From positions 1 to 61,549 of the forward strand of contig CAZPNX010000014.1 in NCBI GenBank assembly GCA_964588285.1: a stretch of 61,549 nucleotides of DNA. The letters are read 5' to 3'. Every line of letters starts with the position of its first letter. Positions within the stretch are counted from its first letter, which is position 1. The notes under the pieces are model-generated. The model did no database searches and was not told the origin of the DNA. It worked only from the letters and a program-made list of their open reading frames with translations. Made by a program: the position numbers and the translations under genes. This document shows positions 40,524 through 48,899 of the stretch, piece by piece. The stretch is from CAZPNX01 sp964588285. Its GTDB lineage: Bacteria; Edwardsbacteria; AC1; EtOH8.

Positions 40524-42578
40524 GTGGATGTGAGTAAAAAGGCCGGAAGGTCAGGGAAGGCCATGGATAGAAGACTGGCCGAGAAAGAGATCAACAGACT
40601 GCGGGTGGAGATCGCTGAGCACGACCGGCGCTACTATGTGCTGGCCAAACCATCGATATCGGACCAAGAGTACGACCGGCTGATGGCCAGACTGAGGGAG
40701 CTGGAGGCCAGCTTTCCCGAGCTGGTGACCGAGGACTCGCCCACCCAACGGGTGGCCGGGGCGCCGTTGGAGGGATTCAAACAAATCCGGCACAGCGTTC
40801 CCATGCTTTCATTGGACAACACCTATAGCCGGGAGGAACTGTTGGAATTCGACGCCAGGGTGCGCAAAGGTCTGGAGGGACAGGTCTATCGCTATGTGGT
40901 GGAGCTGAAAATCGACGGCGTGGCGGTGGCCCTGCGGTATCAAGGCGGGAAATTCGTTCAGGGCCTGACCCGGGGGGACGGCCGCACCGGCGACGACATC
41001 ACGGCCAACCTCAAAACCATCAGGACGGTGCCTCTGTTGCTGCCCTCCGGTATCTCTGGCCTGGACGATATCGAGGTGCGGGGCGAGGCTTATTTGCCGA
41101 AAAAGGAGTTCCAACGGATTAACGGCAAACGGCAGGAAACCGGCGAGGAGCTTTTCGCCAATCCGCGCAACGCGGCCGCCGGCACCCTCAAGCAGCTGGA
41201 TCCGAAAGTGGTGGCCGGCCGCCGGCTGTCCCTGTTTGTCTATGGTGCGGGTAAGCCGCCGCCGGAATGCCGGACGCATTCAGAGCTTTTAGAGACGCTG
41301 GCCCGGGCCGGATTTCCCGTCAATCCCTACGCCAAAACATGCGGCGATATCGGCCAGGTGGTCGACTACTGCAACAGCTGGGAGGAAAAACGGGACGTAT
41401 TGGATTACGATACCGATGGCATGGTCATCAAGGTGGACGATTTTGCCCAGCAGCGGGCCCTGGGAGCCACCAGCCACTCGCCGCGCTGGGCCATCGCCTA
41501 CAAGTTCCCGGCCCGCCGGGCAACCACGGTGCTTCAAGGGGTCGAGTTCAGCGTGGGCCGCACCGGAGCGGTAACCCCGGTGGCCTTGCTGTCTCCGGTA
41601 AAGCTTTCCGGCACCACCGTCTCCCGGGCCACCCTGCACAACCAAGACGAGATCGAGCGAAAAAACTTGCACTACGGCGACACGGTGATCATCGAAAAGG
41701 CCGGGGAGATCATTCCCCAGGTAGTTGAGGCCGTTGCCCAGAAAAGAAAGCCGGGAGCCCGTCCGGTGACTATGCCACGGCACTGTCCGGTTTGCCGCAG
41801 CGTTCTGGTGAGGGATGAGGAGGCTTCGGCGGTGCGCTGTCAGAACATCGCCTGTCCGGCCCAGGTCAGGGGCCGCATCCTGCACTATGCCTCTCGCGGC
41901 GCCATGGACATCGAGGGATTGGGGCCGGCCATGGTGGAAACGCTGGTTGCCTCGGGGATGGTGCGCGACTGCGGGGATCTCTATTTTTTGGATCCTAAAA
42001 AGCTCGTCAAATTGGAGCGGATAGCCGAGAAGTCCGCGCACAATCTGTTGGAGGCGATAGAGAAAAGCAAACAGTCGCCGCTGTGGCGCCTGTTGCACGG
42101 ATTGGGTATCCTCCATGTGGGGGCCACGGCGGCCAGGCAGCTGGCCCAGCGATTCGGAAGCTTGGAGGCCCTGGCCAAGGCCGGTTTCGATGAAATTGCC
42201 GGGATCTACGGCCTGGGCCCGGCGGTGGCCGGCAGCGTCAAAGATTTCTTCTCAAGCCCGCAGAACCGACAGGTTTTGGAAAAGATTATCCGGGCCGGTG
42301 TCATGACCAGTCAAGCGGTGAAGAAGCCAGAGAGCGGAGCCTTCGAGGGCATGACCGTGGTTCTAACCGGAGGTCTGGAAGGATACACCCGGGAGGAAGC
42401 GGCCGAGATAATTGCCTCGCAGGGCGGACAGGTGACGAACTCGGTCAGCAAAAAGACGTCGCTGGTGGTAGCCGGCAAGGATCCCGGCTCCAAGTACCGA
42501 AAGGCGGCCGAGTTGGGGATAAGGATCATAGACGAAGTGGAATTCAGGAAGATGCTGGGGGACAAAAAGGGTGAATGA
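40524..42578 (+). CDS. ligA: NAD-dependent DNA ligase
   Basis: A 684-residue replicative and repair ligase. The Ia region (YYVLAKPSISDQEYD) and the adenylation motif ELKIDGVAVALRY (KxDG Lys about 125) are followed by the OB fold (SVGRTGAVTPVALLSPV), a four-Cys zinc finger (CPVC...CQNIACP), helix-hairpin-helix repeats and a BRCT domain (GMTVVLTGGLEGYTREEA). GTG at 40524 is preceded by AAGG; an ATG at 40563 is also possible. Its stop overlaps the next gene, so guaD is coupled. Confidence 0.95.
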   Translation: MDVSKKAGRSGKAMDRRLAEKEINRLRVEIAEHDRRYYVLAKPSISDQEYDRLMARLRELEASFPELVTEDSPTQRVAGAPLEGFKQIRHSVPMLSLDNTYSREELLEFDARVRKGLEGQVYRYVVELKIDGVAVALRYQGGKFVQGLTRGDGRTGDDITANLKTIRTVPLLLPSGISGLDDIEVRGEAYLPKKEFQRINGKRQETGEELFANPRNAAAGTLKQLDPKVVAGRRLSLFVYGAGKPPPECRTHSELLETLARAGFPVNPYAKTCGDIGQVVDYCNSWEEKRDVLDYDTDGMVIKVDDFAQQRALGATSHSPRWAIAYKFPARRATTVLQGVEFSVGRTGAVTPVALLSPVKLSGTTVSRATLHNQDEIERKNLHYGDTVIIEKAGEIIPQVVEAVAQKRKPGARPVTMPRHCPVCRSVLVRDEEASAVRCQNIACPAQVRGRILHYASRGAMDIEGLGPAMVETLVASGMVRDCGDLYFLDPKKLVKLERIAEKSAHNLLEAIEKSKQSPLWRLLHGLGILHVGATAARQLAQRFGSLEALAKAGFDEIAGIYGLGPAVAGSVKDFFSSPQNRQVLEKIIRAGVMTSQAVKKPESGAFEGMTVVLTGGLEGYTREEAAEIIASQGGQVTNSVSKKTSLVVAGKDPGSKYRKAAELGIRIIDEVEFRKMLGDKKGE

Positions 42579-43809
42579 CCAAGATCTGACAGTTGTCCGA
42601 GGAACCATATTAAATCCGACAGCACCGGACAGGATTCAATTCATAAACCGCGGCGATCTGGTTTACGACCGGGAAGGATCTATCATTTACTGCGGTCCGG
42701 CCAGGAGGCGGCAGGATAAAAGAAAAACGCCGGCCCTGCCCCGGGACGCGGTCATCATCCCCGGCCTGATCGACGGACACACCCACCTGTCCCAGTACTA
42801 CGTCCGGGGCCGCACCGGCCATACCCTGATGGAATGGCTTTCGGACTATGTCTTTCCGGCCGAGGCCTCGTTCCGCAACAGCGGCTACGCCCGGAAGGTG
42901 GCCGCCGCCTTCTACCGCAAGCTGCTGTCCAACGGGGTGACCGCGGCCGCGGTTTACAGCAATTATGTGGAGGGGGCCATGGCGGCGGCGGCCGTGGCCC
43001 GGGAGATGGGCATAAGGGCGGTGGTGGGGCTGACCCTGATGGACAGGAACGTGCCGCCAAGGCTGAAGCAGAGGCCGGAGCAGGCCCTGGAGGACTGCCG
43101 CCGGGTGTTGCAGTGGATAAAGAAATACGGAAGCGGCCGGCTGTGGTTCTCGGCCAACCCCCGCTTCGCTCCGGCCTGCAGTCCCAGGTTCCTGGAGATG
43201 ATAGGCAGGTTCGCCCGGGAGACCGGGTGCTATGTGCAGACGCATCTTTCGGAAAACGAAAGAGAGGTCGCCTTGGTAAAAAAATCGTTCCCTGGGGAGG
43301 GAAGCTACACGGAGGTTTACGACCGCTTCGGCCTGCTGGGGCCCAGAACGCTGCTGGCCCACTGCATCCATCTATCGGCCCGGGAAAGAAGACTTATACG
43401 CCGGAGAAGGTGCGCCGTGGTCCACTGCCCCTCGTCCAACCTTTTCCTGCACTCCGGTCGTTTCCCGGTGGAGCATTGGAGGGATTACCCCAAAATGTGC
43501 CTGGGCACCGACGTCGGCGCCGGGCCGTCGTTCTCCATGCTGGACGTCATGCGCGACGCCTATTTCGTCAACCGACAGACGCCGGAGGCCTTGTTCCATC
43601 TGGCCACCGGGGGCGGGGCCGGGGCGCTGGGTTTGGAGTCGGACCTGGGCGGCCTGGAGCCGGGAAAGCGGGCCGACTTTTCCGTAGTGACGGTGGGAGA
43701 ACGAGCGGGAATAAGCGGACGGGCACTGCTGTCGGATTTGATATTCAAATGGGACCAGGTGAAATTCCATCGGGTGTTCGTGGGAGGGATGGAGGTTTTC
43801 CGATCATAG
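42571..43809 (+). CDS. guaD: Guanine deaminase-like amidohydrolase
   Basis: A 412-residue metal-dependent amidohydrolase. Zinc ligands are PGLIDGHTHLSQ (HxH), VQTHLSEN, AHCIHLS and LGTDVGAG. The surrounding sequence (LMEWLSDYVFPAEASF; NPRFAPACSPRFLE; VVHCPSSNLFLHSGRFPV) closely follows guanine deaminase, which converts guanine to xanthine. Other chlorohydrolase/SsnA-type deaminases cannot be fully excluded. The GTG start overlaps the ligA stop by 8 bases. A perfect 13-bp hairpin follows. Confidence 0.8.
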   Translation: MNDQDLTVVRGTILNPTAPDRIQFINRGDLVYDREGSIIYCGPARRRQDKRKTPALPRDAVIIPGLIDGHTHLSQYYVRGRTGHTLMEWLSDYVFPAEASFRNSGYARKVAAAFYRKLLSNGVTAAAVYSNYVEGAMAAAAVAREMGIRAVVGLTLMDRNVPPRLKQRPEQALEDCRRVLQWIKKYGSGRLWFSANPRFAPACSPRFLEMIGRFARETGCYVQTHLSENEREVALVKKSFPGEGSYTEVYDRFGLLGPRTLLAHCIHLSARERRLIRRRRCAVVHCPSSNLFLHSGRFPVEHWRDYPKMCLGTDVGAGPSFSMLDVMRDAYFVNRQTPEALFHLATGGGAGALGLESDLGGLEPGKRADFSVVTVGERAGISGRALLSDLIFKWDQVKFHRVFVGGMEVFRS

Positions 43810-43840
43810 GTCGGATCGGAATGCTTTCCGATATCAAAAC

Positions 43841-43870
43841 GAAGAAGCGGCCCCGAAGGGCCGCTTCTTC
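43841..43870. terminator. Hairpin between convergent guaD and lipoprotein genes
   Basis: Perfect 13-bp stem GAAGAAGCGGCCC / GGGCCGCTTCTTC with a CGAA loop. The T tail is short on both strands; it probably acts on both convergent transcripts. Confidence 0.75.
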
Positions 43871-43886
43871 GTGACAACCGGGTAAA

Positions 43887-44690
43887 CTACCAGTTGAACG
43901 GATACTGGGTGGAGTAACCGACTATGGTGTAATAGCCGGTGCCGTTGTTGTTGAAGACATAATTGACGAAGACCGTGCCGTTCAAGCTGGCCGAGCCGGT
44001 GCCAGAGCCGTTGGTGAAGGTAAAACTGCCCGAGACACCGTAGTTGCTGGTGTAGTTAAATTGGCCGGAGCAGGTGCGGGTCGTTCCGGTCCATCCGGTG
44101 CTGGTGACATTGGTCCAAGTAAAACGCCAGTAGTAAACAGTGGTGGTGCCGATCTTGTAGCCAATATACCAGCCTCCGTTGAAGGTGGTGTCGTTAACCT
44201 CTTCGCAATAGGCCGAATACTCGGTGCCGGTGTCCCCCATGGCCAGGTTGAATTCCCAATCGACCCGGGTGGGATTGTTGGTGTCCGGTGTTGCCTTGGC
44301 CCAGACCGTCATGGTCAGGTTTATGGTGTCCATCAGGGTTACATAGAACCAGCCGCCGGTGGCCGTGTCGTTCCAGTAATTGGCATGCGTGGTGGGCCCG
44401 TGCCACATGGTGTCCCACTTGGCGGCATTGGCCGGGATCGGATATTTGCCCTGCAGGGACTTGGGCTGGCTGGTGCCGGGGTCCCAGCCGGAAAGGCCGC
44501 CGGAGAAGCCGCTGGCGAAATCGATGGCATCGAGGCCATTGCTGGTTACTCCCTGGGCGTAGGTAACCGACTGGGCCGGGGGGGTGGTGGTCACCGGAGT
44601 GGTCGGGTTCTCCTTCTTACTGCAGCCGACGGCCGCCATCACCGCCAGGGCCAGGGTCAGAGATAGAGAGATTCGAAGCAGGCTTTTCAT
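43887..44690 (-). CDS. Exported lipoprotein of unknown function
   Basis: A 267-residue lipoprotein. The signal peptide ends MAAVGCSKK (lipobox Cys 23), followed by a Thr/Pro-rich linker (about 28-40). The rest is Trp-, Tyr-, Thr- and Asn-rich and almost free of Lys/Arg, suggesting a beta-rich extracellular or periplasmic domain. No enzymatic family is recognised. A strong promoter (TTGACA/TAATTT) and AAGGAGG before the ATG suggest high expression. Confidence 0.75.
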   Translation of the reverse strand: MKSLLRISLSLTLALAVMAAVGCSKKENPTTPVTTTPPAQSVTYAQGVTSNGLDAIDFASGFSGGLSGWDPGTSQPKSLQGKYPIPANAAKWDTMWHGPTTHANYWNDTATGGWFYVTLMDTINLTMTVWAKATPDTNNPTRVDWEFNLAMGDTGTEYSAYCEEVNDTTFNGGWYIGYKIGTTTVYYWRFTWTNVTSTGWTGTTRTCSGQFNYTSNYGVSGSFTFTNGSGTGSASLNGTVFVNYVFNNNGTGYYTIVGYSTQYPFNW

Positions 44691-44727
44691 AATACCTCCT
44701 TTTTGTTTAAGTTAGGAACTAAAAATA

Positions 44728-44756
44728 AAATTATCACAACAAGCTTTGATTGTCAA
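44728..44756 (-). promoter_or_regulatory. Promoter of the 43887-44690 lipoprotein
   Basis: On the minus strand TTGACA (44751-44756), a 17-bp spacer and TAATTT (44728-44733), followed by a perfect AAGGAGG ribosome site. Confidence 0.75.
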
Positions 44757-44764
44757 GAGGTTTT

Positions 44765-45715
44765 TTAGAAGCCGAACATGGCTCCGGCCACCACGGCCGA
44801 AGTCATATTGTTGGCGTCGTGGTGCCCCACGTTCATCTTTTCGTTTGGCATAAAGCCGCCCCGGCCCTCGAGAAACAGCGCGGTACCGGAGGATACCCGG
44901 GCCCGCAGGCCAAGATTCAATCCCAGGTGAAAATTGGCGCCCTTGATGTTGGAGGAGGGATCGCCCCAATCCATCATCGGCTGCCCGGCGAAAACCGGAG
45001 GCATTTGATTGTTCCAATAGACAAACCCGGCGTGCAAAGAGGAATATGGCGACAGCGTTGATCCGGGCATGAGATCGTAGGTGGCTGAAAACCCGACCAG
45101 GATCATGTCTGTCTTGTATTCCGAAGCTTCGGGCTCGAAGATGTCCTCGTAGCAGTAGAAGCGCGCATAGGCCAGGTCCAAACCGTATCCCAGCTTTTTA
45201 CCGTCGGGGTGATACTTAAAAAGGAACCCTCCCTGGGGACCGATGGTCGAAAGATTCCAAATTCCGCCCCAAAGCTTGGCCCCTCCGGCAGAGAAACCCA
45301 ACCAATACTTGCGGTCCTTTTGTGTTTTTACCGGCACCGGCTCCCTGGCCGGGGGTTCGATTTCCTGTTTGATTGTGGTTTCAGGCTTCGGTTCGGCTTT
45401 GACTTCCGTCTTGGGCTCGGGTTTAGGCTCGGGCTTTGCTTCCACCATTGTTGCCGGTTTAGGCTCGGGCTTTGGCTCCGTTTTTTCTGCCGGTTTCGGC
45501 TTTGTCACCGGCTTATCAATTCTGGAAGGCTTTTTAACCGGCTTTAAGGGTGGTGTTGCCGGTGGCTCAGGTATCGGTTCTTCGCCCTGAGGTGTTTTAA
45601 GAAGCGTTTCCGGCGGCGGAGCCTCCTCTGGTTTCATGTTGGGGCCGCAGGCCGGCAACAAATGCAGGCTTAAAGTCAATAGTATAAATAGACCGATCTG
45701 TGCAAGGTGTCTCAT
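44765..45715 (-). CDS. Lipoprotein with Pro/Lys/Glu linker and outer-membrane barrel domain
   Basis: A 316-residue protein. The signal peptide ends LHLLPACG (lipobox Cys about 23). A linker rich in KPEPKPE-type repeats (about 35-130) resembles periplasm-spanning segments of TonB-like proteins. The C-terminal part (about 135-316) is a beta-barrel ending MFGF. It is clearly related to the barrel of the neighbouring 676-residue protein (shared KLWGGIW/KLLGGKW, STIGPQGG/SSIGPSGG and NVGHHDANN/NVGHYDANN). ATG 45715 has AAAGGG before it. Function is unknown; a surface-anchoring role is possible. Confidence 0.75.
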   Translation of the reverse strand: MRHLAQIGLFILLTLSLHLLPACGPNMKPEEAPPPETLLKTPQGEEPIPEPPATPPLKPVKKPSRIDKPVTKPKPAEKTEPKPEPKPATMVEAKPEPKPEPKTEVKAEPKPETTIKQEIEPPAREPVPVKTQKDRKYWLGFSAGGAKLWGGIWNLSTIGPQGGFLFKYHPDGKKLGYGLDLAYARFYCYEDIFEPEASEYKTDMILVGFSATYDLMPGSTLSPYSSLHAGFVYWNNQMPPVFAGQPMMDWGDPSSNIKGANFHLGLNLGLRARVSSGTALFLEGRGGFMPNEKMNVGHHDANNMTSAVVAGAMFGF

Positions 45716-45744
45716 CGGCAACCCTTTAAGATGGTTAAAGCATA

Positions 45745-45773
45745 ATTATAGCAAAAATCCCTTTTAATAGCAA
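45745..45773 (-). promoter_or_regulatory. Promoter of the 44765-45715 gene
   Basis: On the minus strand TTGCTA (45768-45773), a 17-bp spacer and TATAAT (45745-45750), with TTGC before the -10. Confidence 0.65.
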
Positions 45774-45792
45774 GAAGTTGCAAACCAGAAAA

Positions 45793-47823
45793 TTAAAAAC
45801 CGAACATAACTCCTGTCTGAATCCAAGCCGTAAGATTGTTGGCGTCATAATGTCCGACATTGTATTTTTTTGTAGCCAGGTAGCCGCCGGTGGCCTCCAA
45901 GTAGATCAGCATGTTTTCGTTAAGCTGAAAACGGGCGCCCAGGGACAGGCCGGCCTGGGGCGAGAGATCATCCTGGCTCTCTAGGGAAGTGCCGAAATCT
46001 GTATGGATGGTCAGGGTGTCCATCTCGTTGGTCCAGGATATGGCGCCGGCAAAGACAACGGCATAGGGGGAAAACTTTAGGTCCGGCCGGGGGCAGATCC
46101 TGGCCAGGGCAGCACCGGAAAGAAGCGAGGTCTGATAATCCTGACCGCGCGGCTCAAAGGCCTGGTCGAATTTGCAGCCTACCTGGGCATAACCGGCCTG
46201 GGCGCCGAGGCTCAAACGATCGTTCACCCCGGCCAAAAACCTGATGCCTCCTGACGGGCCGATAGACGACATGTCCCATTTGCCGCCCAGAAGCTTGACC
46301 GCTCCCAAATAGGGTCCGGCCCAGAACCGCCTGGCGGGCAGGCAGACCACCTTCACCACGCTGGTGGTGGCATTGTCGGCACGGTCTTTGGAAATTATTG
46401 TCAGCGAATTTTCTCCGGGAGAAAGATCCACCGGCTGCAAAAAGCCTCCTGAGGCATCCGGCCAGACTTCCAGGCCGTTTATGGTCACCAGTGATTTGGG
46501 ATCGGTGGCTCCGCGGACCAAAACCGTCTTCCGGCCGATCTTCTGCCCGGGCTGAGGCTCAAGGATGTTGAGTTTAGGGCCGTCCAGCTTTCTGCGAACT
46601 TCGGCCGAACGCAGCGGCCAGGGCTGGCCCTCGAATCCTGTCGAGTCGACGGAATTGAGCTGCCAATAAAGGCGGTCGATTTTCTGGGCCGGGATTTGCC
46701 AGGACTGGTCGGCGGTGACCAGCTCGGCCACCACGTCGTTCAAGGCCGCATCCCGGGCGACAATCAGATGGGCTTTGGCCCCGGGCTGGTTCTGCCAGGT
46801 GAAGGAGAACGGCTTGGGACGATCGGGGTTGTAGAACAGGGTATCGTTGGCGGCCGGTTTTTGGGGCATGGGCGGTTTGGGCAGCATCACCGGAGGTTCC
46901 GGAGATTTGCCGGGAAAACAAAGGCATCCCTGGCCGGCCGGCACCGGCTTATCCAGAGAGCCTTCCAGGGCTCCCCGGAAAAGCACCTCATCCTCCCAGA
47001 CAGACAGCAACGAGGCCTGGTCGGGCCTCGATTCCAGAACAAACTCGGTGCCGCGAATGCCGGCCACTGCCGTCGGGGTGGAAACCGAGAATTTCTCCCG
47101 CTTCATCTGTAGTTTTGCAATCTTGGCCGACAATTTTCCCAATTTCAGGCCGATATCGGTTCCCGGTTCTGCCCCGCCCCCCTCCAGCATCATCCGGTTG
47201 ATGACCAGGTTGGACTTGGGCTTGAGCTTTAATTTGCTGCCGTTGTCTAACGAGATCTCCAGCCGGCCGGTGGAATCGGTGGCCAGTTCGTCCATCACCG
47301 TCAGCAACCGGCCCAGCTCCACCGGCTCCCATCGGCTGATACCCTGCTTGCGGACGAAGGCGCTGCCTTGCAGAAAGCTGACCCGGGCGGTTCTAATCTC
47401 TGAGAGAACGGCCACCTCCACCCTTCGGTTTTGAGCCCGGCCCTCGGCAGAAAAGTTATCGGCCTTGGGTCTGGTGTGGCCGTATCCTTGGGCTATCAGC
47501 TGAAGGGCGGGGATGCGGTAGCGCGACTGCAGAAAGCTCTTGACCGACTCGGCCCGGCGCCGGGAGAGGATCCGATTGGCCGAGGCGCTGCCCACATTAT
47601 CGGTGTGGCCCGAGATCTCCACCTTGGCGCCGGTGGCTTGCAGGAACTGGGCCAGGGAGTCCAGGGCCGGATAGGTGGCGGGATCGATGACAGAGCTTCC
47701 GGTGCGAAAGCGGACGTTGGAGAACTCGAACTTGACCGTTTGGGCCTGAGCCGGATTTAGCCCCGGCCAGGGAGCTCCACAGGCCGCCAGACAGAGAACA
47801 ATTAAACAACAGGTCTTTTTCAT
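45793..47823 (-). CDS. OmpA / FecR / Ig-like / outer-membrane barrel fusion protein
   Basis: A 676-residue exported protein with an uncommon domain order. A signal peptide (about 1-28, with a possible lipobox CLAAC) is followed by an OmpA peptidoglycan-binding domain (about 30-140; ISGHTDNVGSASANRILSRRRA). A FecR-like domain comes next (about 145-270; STPTAVAGIRGTEF), then beta-sandwich segments (GATDPKSLVTINGLEVWPD). The C-terminal barrel (about 495-676) ends VMFGF. The barrel is paralogous to the adjacent 316-residue protein. It may tether the outer membrane to peptidoglycan. In OmpA itself the barrel comes first, so this is a reversed arrangement. Confidence 0.8.
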   Translation of the reverse strand: MKKTCCLIVLCLAACGAPWPGLNPAQAQTVKFEFSNVRFRTGSSVIDPATYPALDSLAQFLQATGAKVEISGHTDNVGSASANRILSRRRAESVKSFLQSRYRIPALQLIAQGYGHTRPKADNFSAEGRAQNRRVEVAVLSEIRTARVSFLQGSAFVRKQGISRWEPVELGRLLTVMDELATDSTGRLEISLDNGSKLKLKPKSNLVINRMMLEGGGAEPGTDIGLKLGKLSAKIAKLQMKREKFSVSTPTAVAGIRGTEFVLESRPDQASLLSVWEDEVLFRGALEGSLDKPVPAGQGCLCFPGKSPEPPVMLPKPPMPQKPAANDTLFYNPDRPKPFSFTWQNQPGAKAHLIVARDAALNDVVAELVTADQSWQIPAQKIDRLYWQLNSVDSTGFEGQPWPLRSAEVRRKLDGPKLNILEPQPGQKIGRKTVLVRGATDPKSLVTINGLEVWPDASGGFLQPVDLSPGENSLTIISKDRADNATTSVVKVVCLPARRFWAGPYLGAVKLLGGKWDMSSIGPSGGIRFLAGVNDRLSLGAQAGYAQVGCKFDQAFEPRGQDYQTSLLSGAALARICPRPDLKFSPYAVVFAGAISWTNEMDTLTIHTDFGTSLESQDDLSPQAGLSLGARFQLNENMLIYLEATGGYLATKKYNVGHYDANNLTAWIQTGVMFGF

Positions 47824-47844
47824 GGCCTTCCCTCCAAGTAATAT

Positions 47845-48897
47845 TTATGGGAGAATGTTTTTGGGCAATCGCTTCAGGGCAGCTTTCATGAGCTGCATGG
47901 TGCGGGAAATATCCTTTAGGCTGGCCAGTCCGGCCGGAGAGTGAATATAGCGGCAGGCCACGGCCGCCACCGCAGTTCGCACCCCGCCCTGGGCCAGATG
48001 GATCCTGCCGGCGTCGGTGCCGCCGATGCCCGGCCGTTTGATCTGATATGGCATCCGCAGACGGCGGGCGGTCCCTTCCAAATGCTTCACCAGAGCGCGG
48101 TCGCAGAACACCGAGCGGTCCATCAGGGTGAGAACCGGGCCGCCGCCCATGGCCGGCACCCGGCCCTGGCCCGAGCCCTGGGGCTGGGGGAAATCGGCGG
48201 CCCCGGTGCCCTCAAGTATAAAGGCCAGGTCTGGCTTGGGTTGGAAGGCCACCACCGAGGCGCCCCGCAGACCCACCTCCTCCTGGACAGTGAAAGCGGC
48301 CGTCAGGTCGAAGGGATATCGGCCCTTGAGAAGCTCGATGAGAAGGTAACAGCCGATCCGGTCGTCCAAAGCCTTGGCCTTGATGACGCCGCCATGACAT
48401 TCGGCCCTGGTGTCGAAGCAGGCGCGATCGCCCACCGCCACTAAGGACTGGGCTTCCTCAGGGCTGGAGGCGCCGATGTCGATGGCCAGCTCCTCGGCCG
48501 AAGGGGATTTCTCCCGGTCGGTGCGCCGTCTAAGGAAGTGCACCGGCCAGATGCCGATCACCCCGGGCAGACGATTTTTTCCCACCAACACCCGCTTGGC
48601 CGGCAGCAACCGGTCGTCAATGCCGCCCACCTTGGCAAATCGGAGGTAGCCGGACTTGTCGATGTGGGTCACCATCAGGCCCACCTCGTCCATGTGGGCC
48701 GCCAGCATCACCATCTTCCGCCTTCTGGACTGAGAAATCCCCTGCTTAAAGGCGATCAGATTCCCCAGGGCATCGGTGCGTACCGAGTCGGCTAAAGGCT
48801 CTATCCTCTGGCGGATCAATTTTCGCACGGCTGACTCTTCCCCGCTGACGCCCGAAACCTCGGCCAGCTGTGCCATTAATTTGATGTCTAAGCCCAT
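47845..48897 (-). CDS. M42 family metallopeptidase, paralogue 2
   Basis: A 350-residue aminopeptidase like that at 31755. Metal motifs are LAAHMDEVG, KALDDRIGC, TVQEEVGLRG, LEGTGAAD (Glu context as in some FrvX/YsdC members) and CRYIHSPAG. The ATG at 48897 has GGAGGG at proper spacing; a TTG two codons earlier is too close to it. It follows the third paralogue directly, the two genes nearly abutting, and both belong to an operon beginning with trpS or farther upstream. Confidence 0.88.
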   Translation of the reverse strand: MGLDIKLMAQLAEVSGVSGEESAVRKLIRQRIEPLADSVRTDALGNLIAFKQGISQSRRRKMVMLAAHMDEVGLMVTHIDKSGYLRFAKVGGIDDRLLPAKRVLVGKNRLPGVIGIWPVHFLRRRTDREKSPSAEELAIDIGASSPEEAQSLVAVGDRACFDTRAECHGGVIKAKALDDRIGCYLLIELLKGRYPFDLTAAFTVQEEVGLRGASVVAFQPKPDLAFILEGTGAADFPQPQGSGQGRVPAMGGGPVLTLMDRSVFCDRALVKHLEGTARRLRMPYQIKRPGIGGTDAGRIHLAQGGVRTAVAAVACRYIHSPAGLASLKDISRTMQLMKAALKRLPKNILP

Positions 48898-48899
48898 GG

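Noticed and set aside
43841..43870. Perfect 13-bp palindrome considered as an operator
   Set aside because: It lies between convergent gene ends and fits a shared terminator better.
45340..45620. Repetitive KPEP-coding stretch considered as a tandem or CRISPR-like repeat
   Set aside because: It is an in-frame Pro/Lys/Glu linker of a lipoprotein with irregular units and no spacers.
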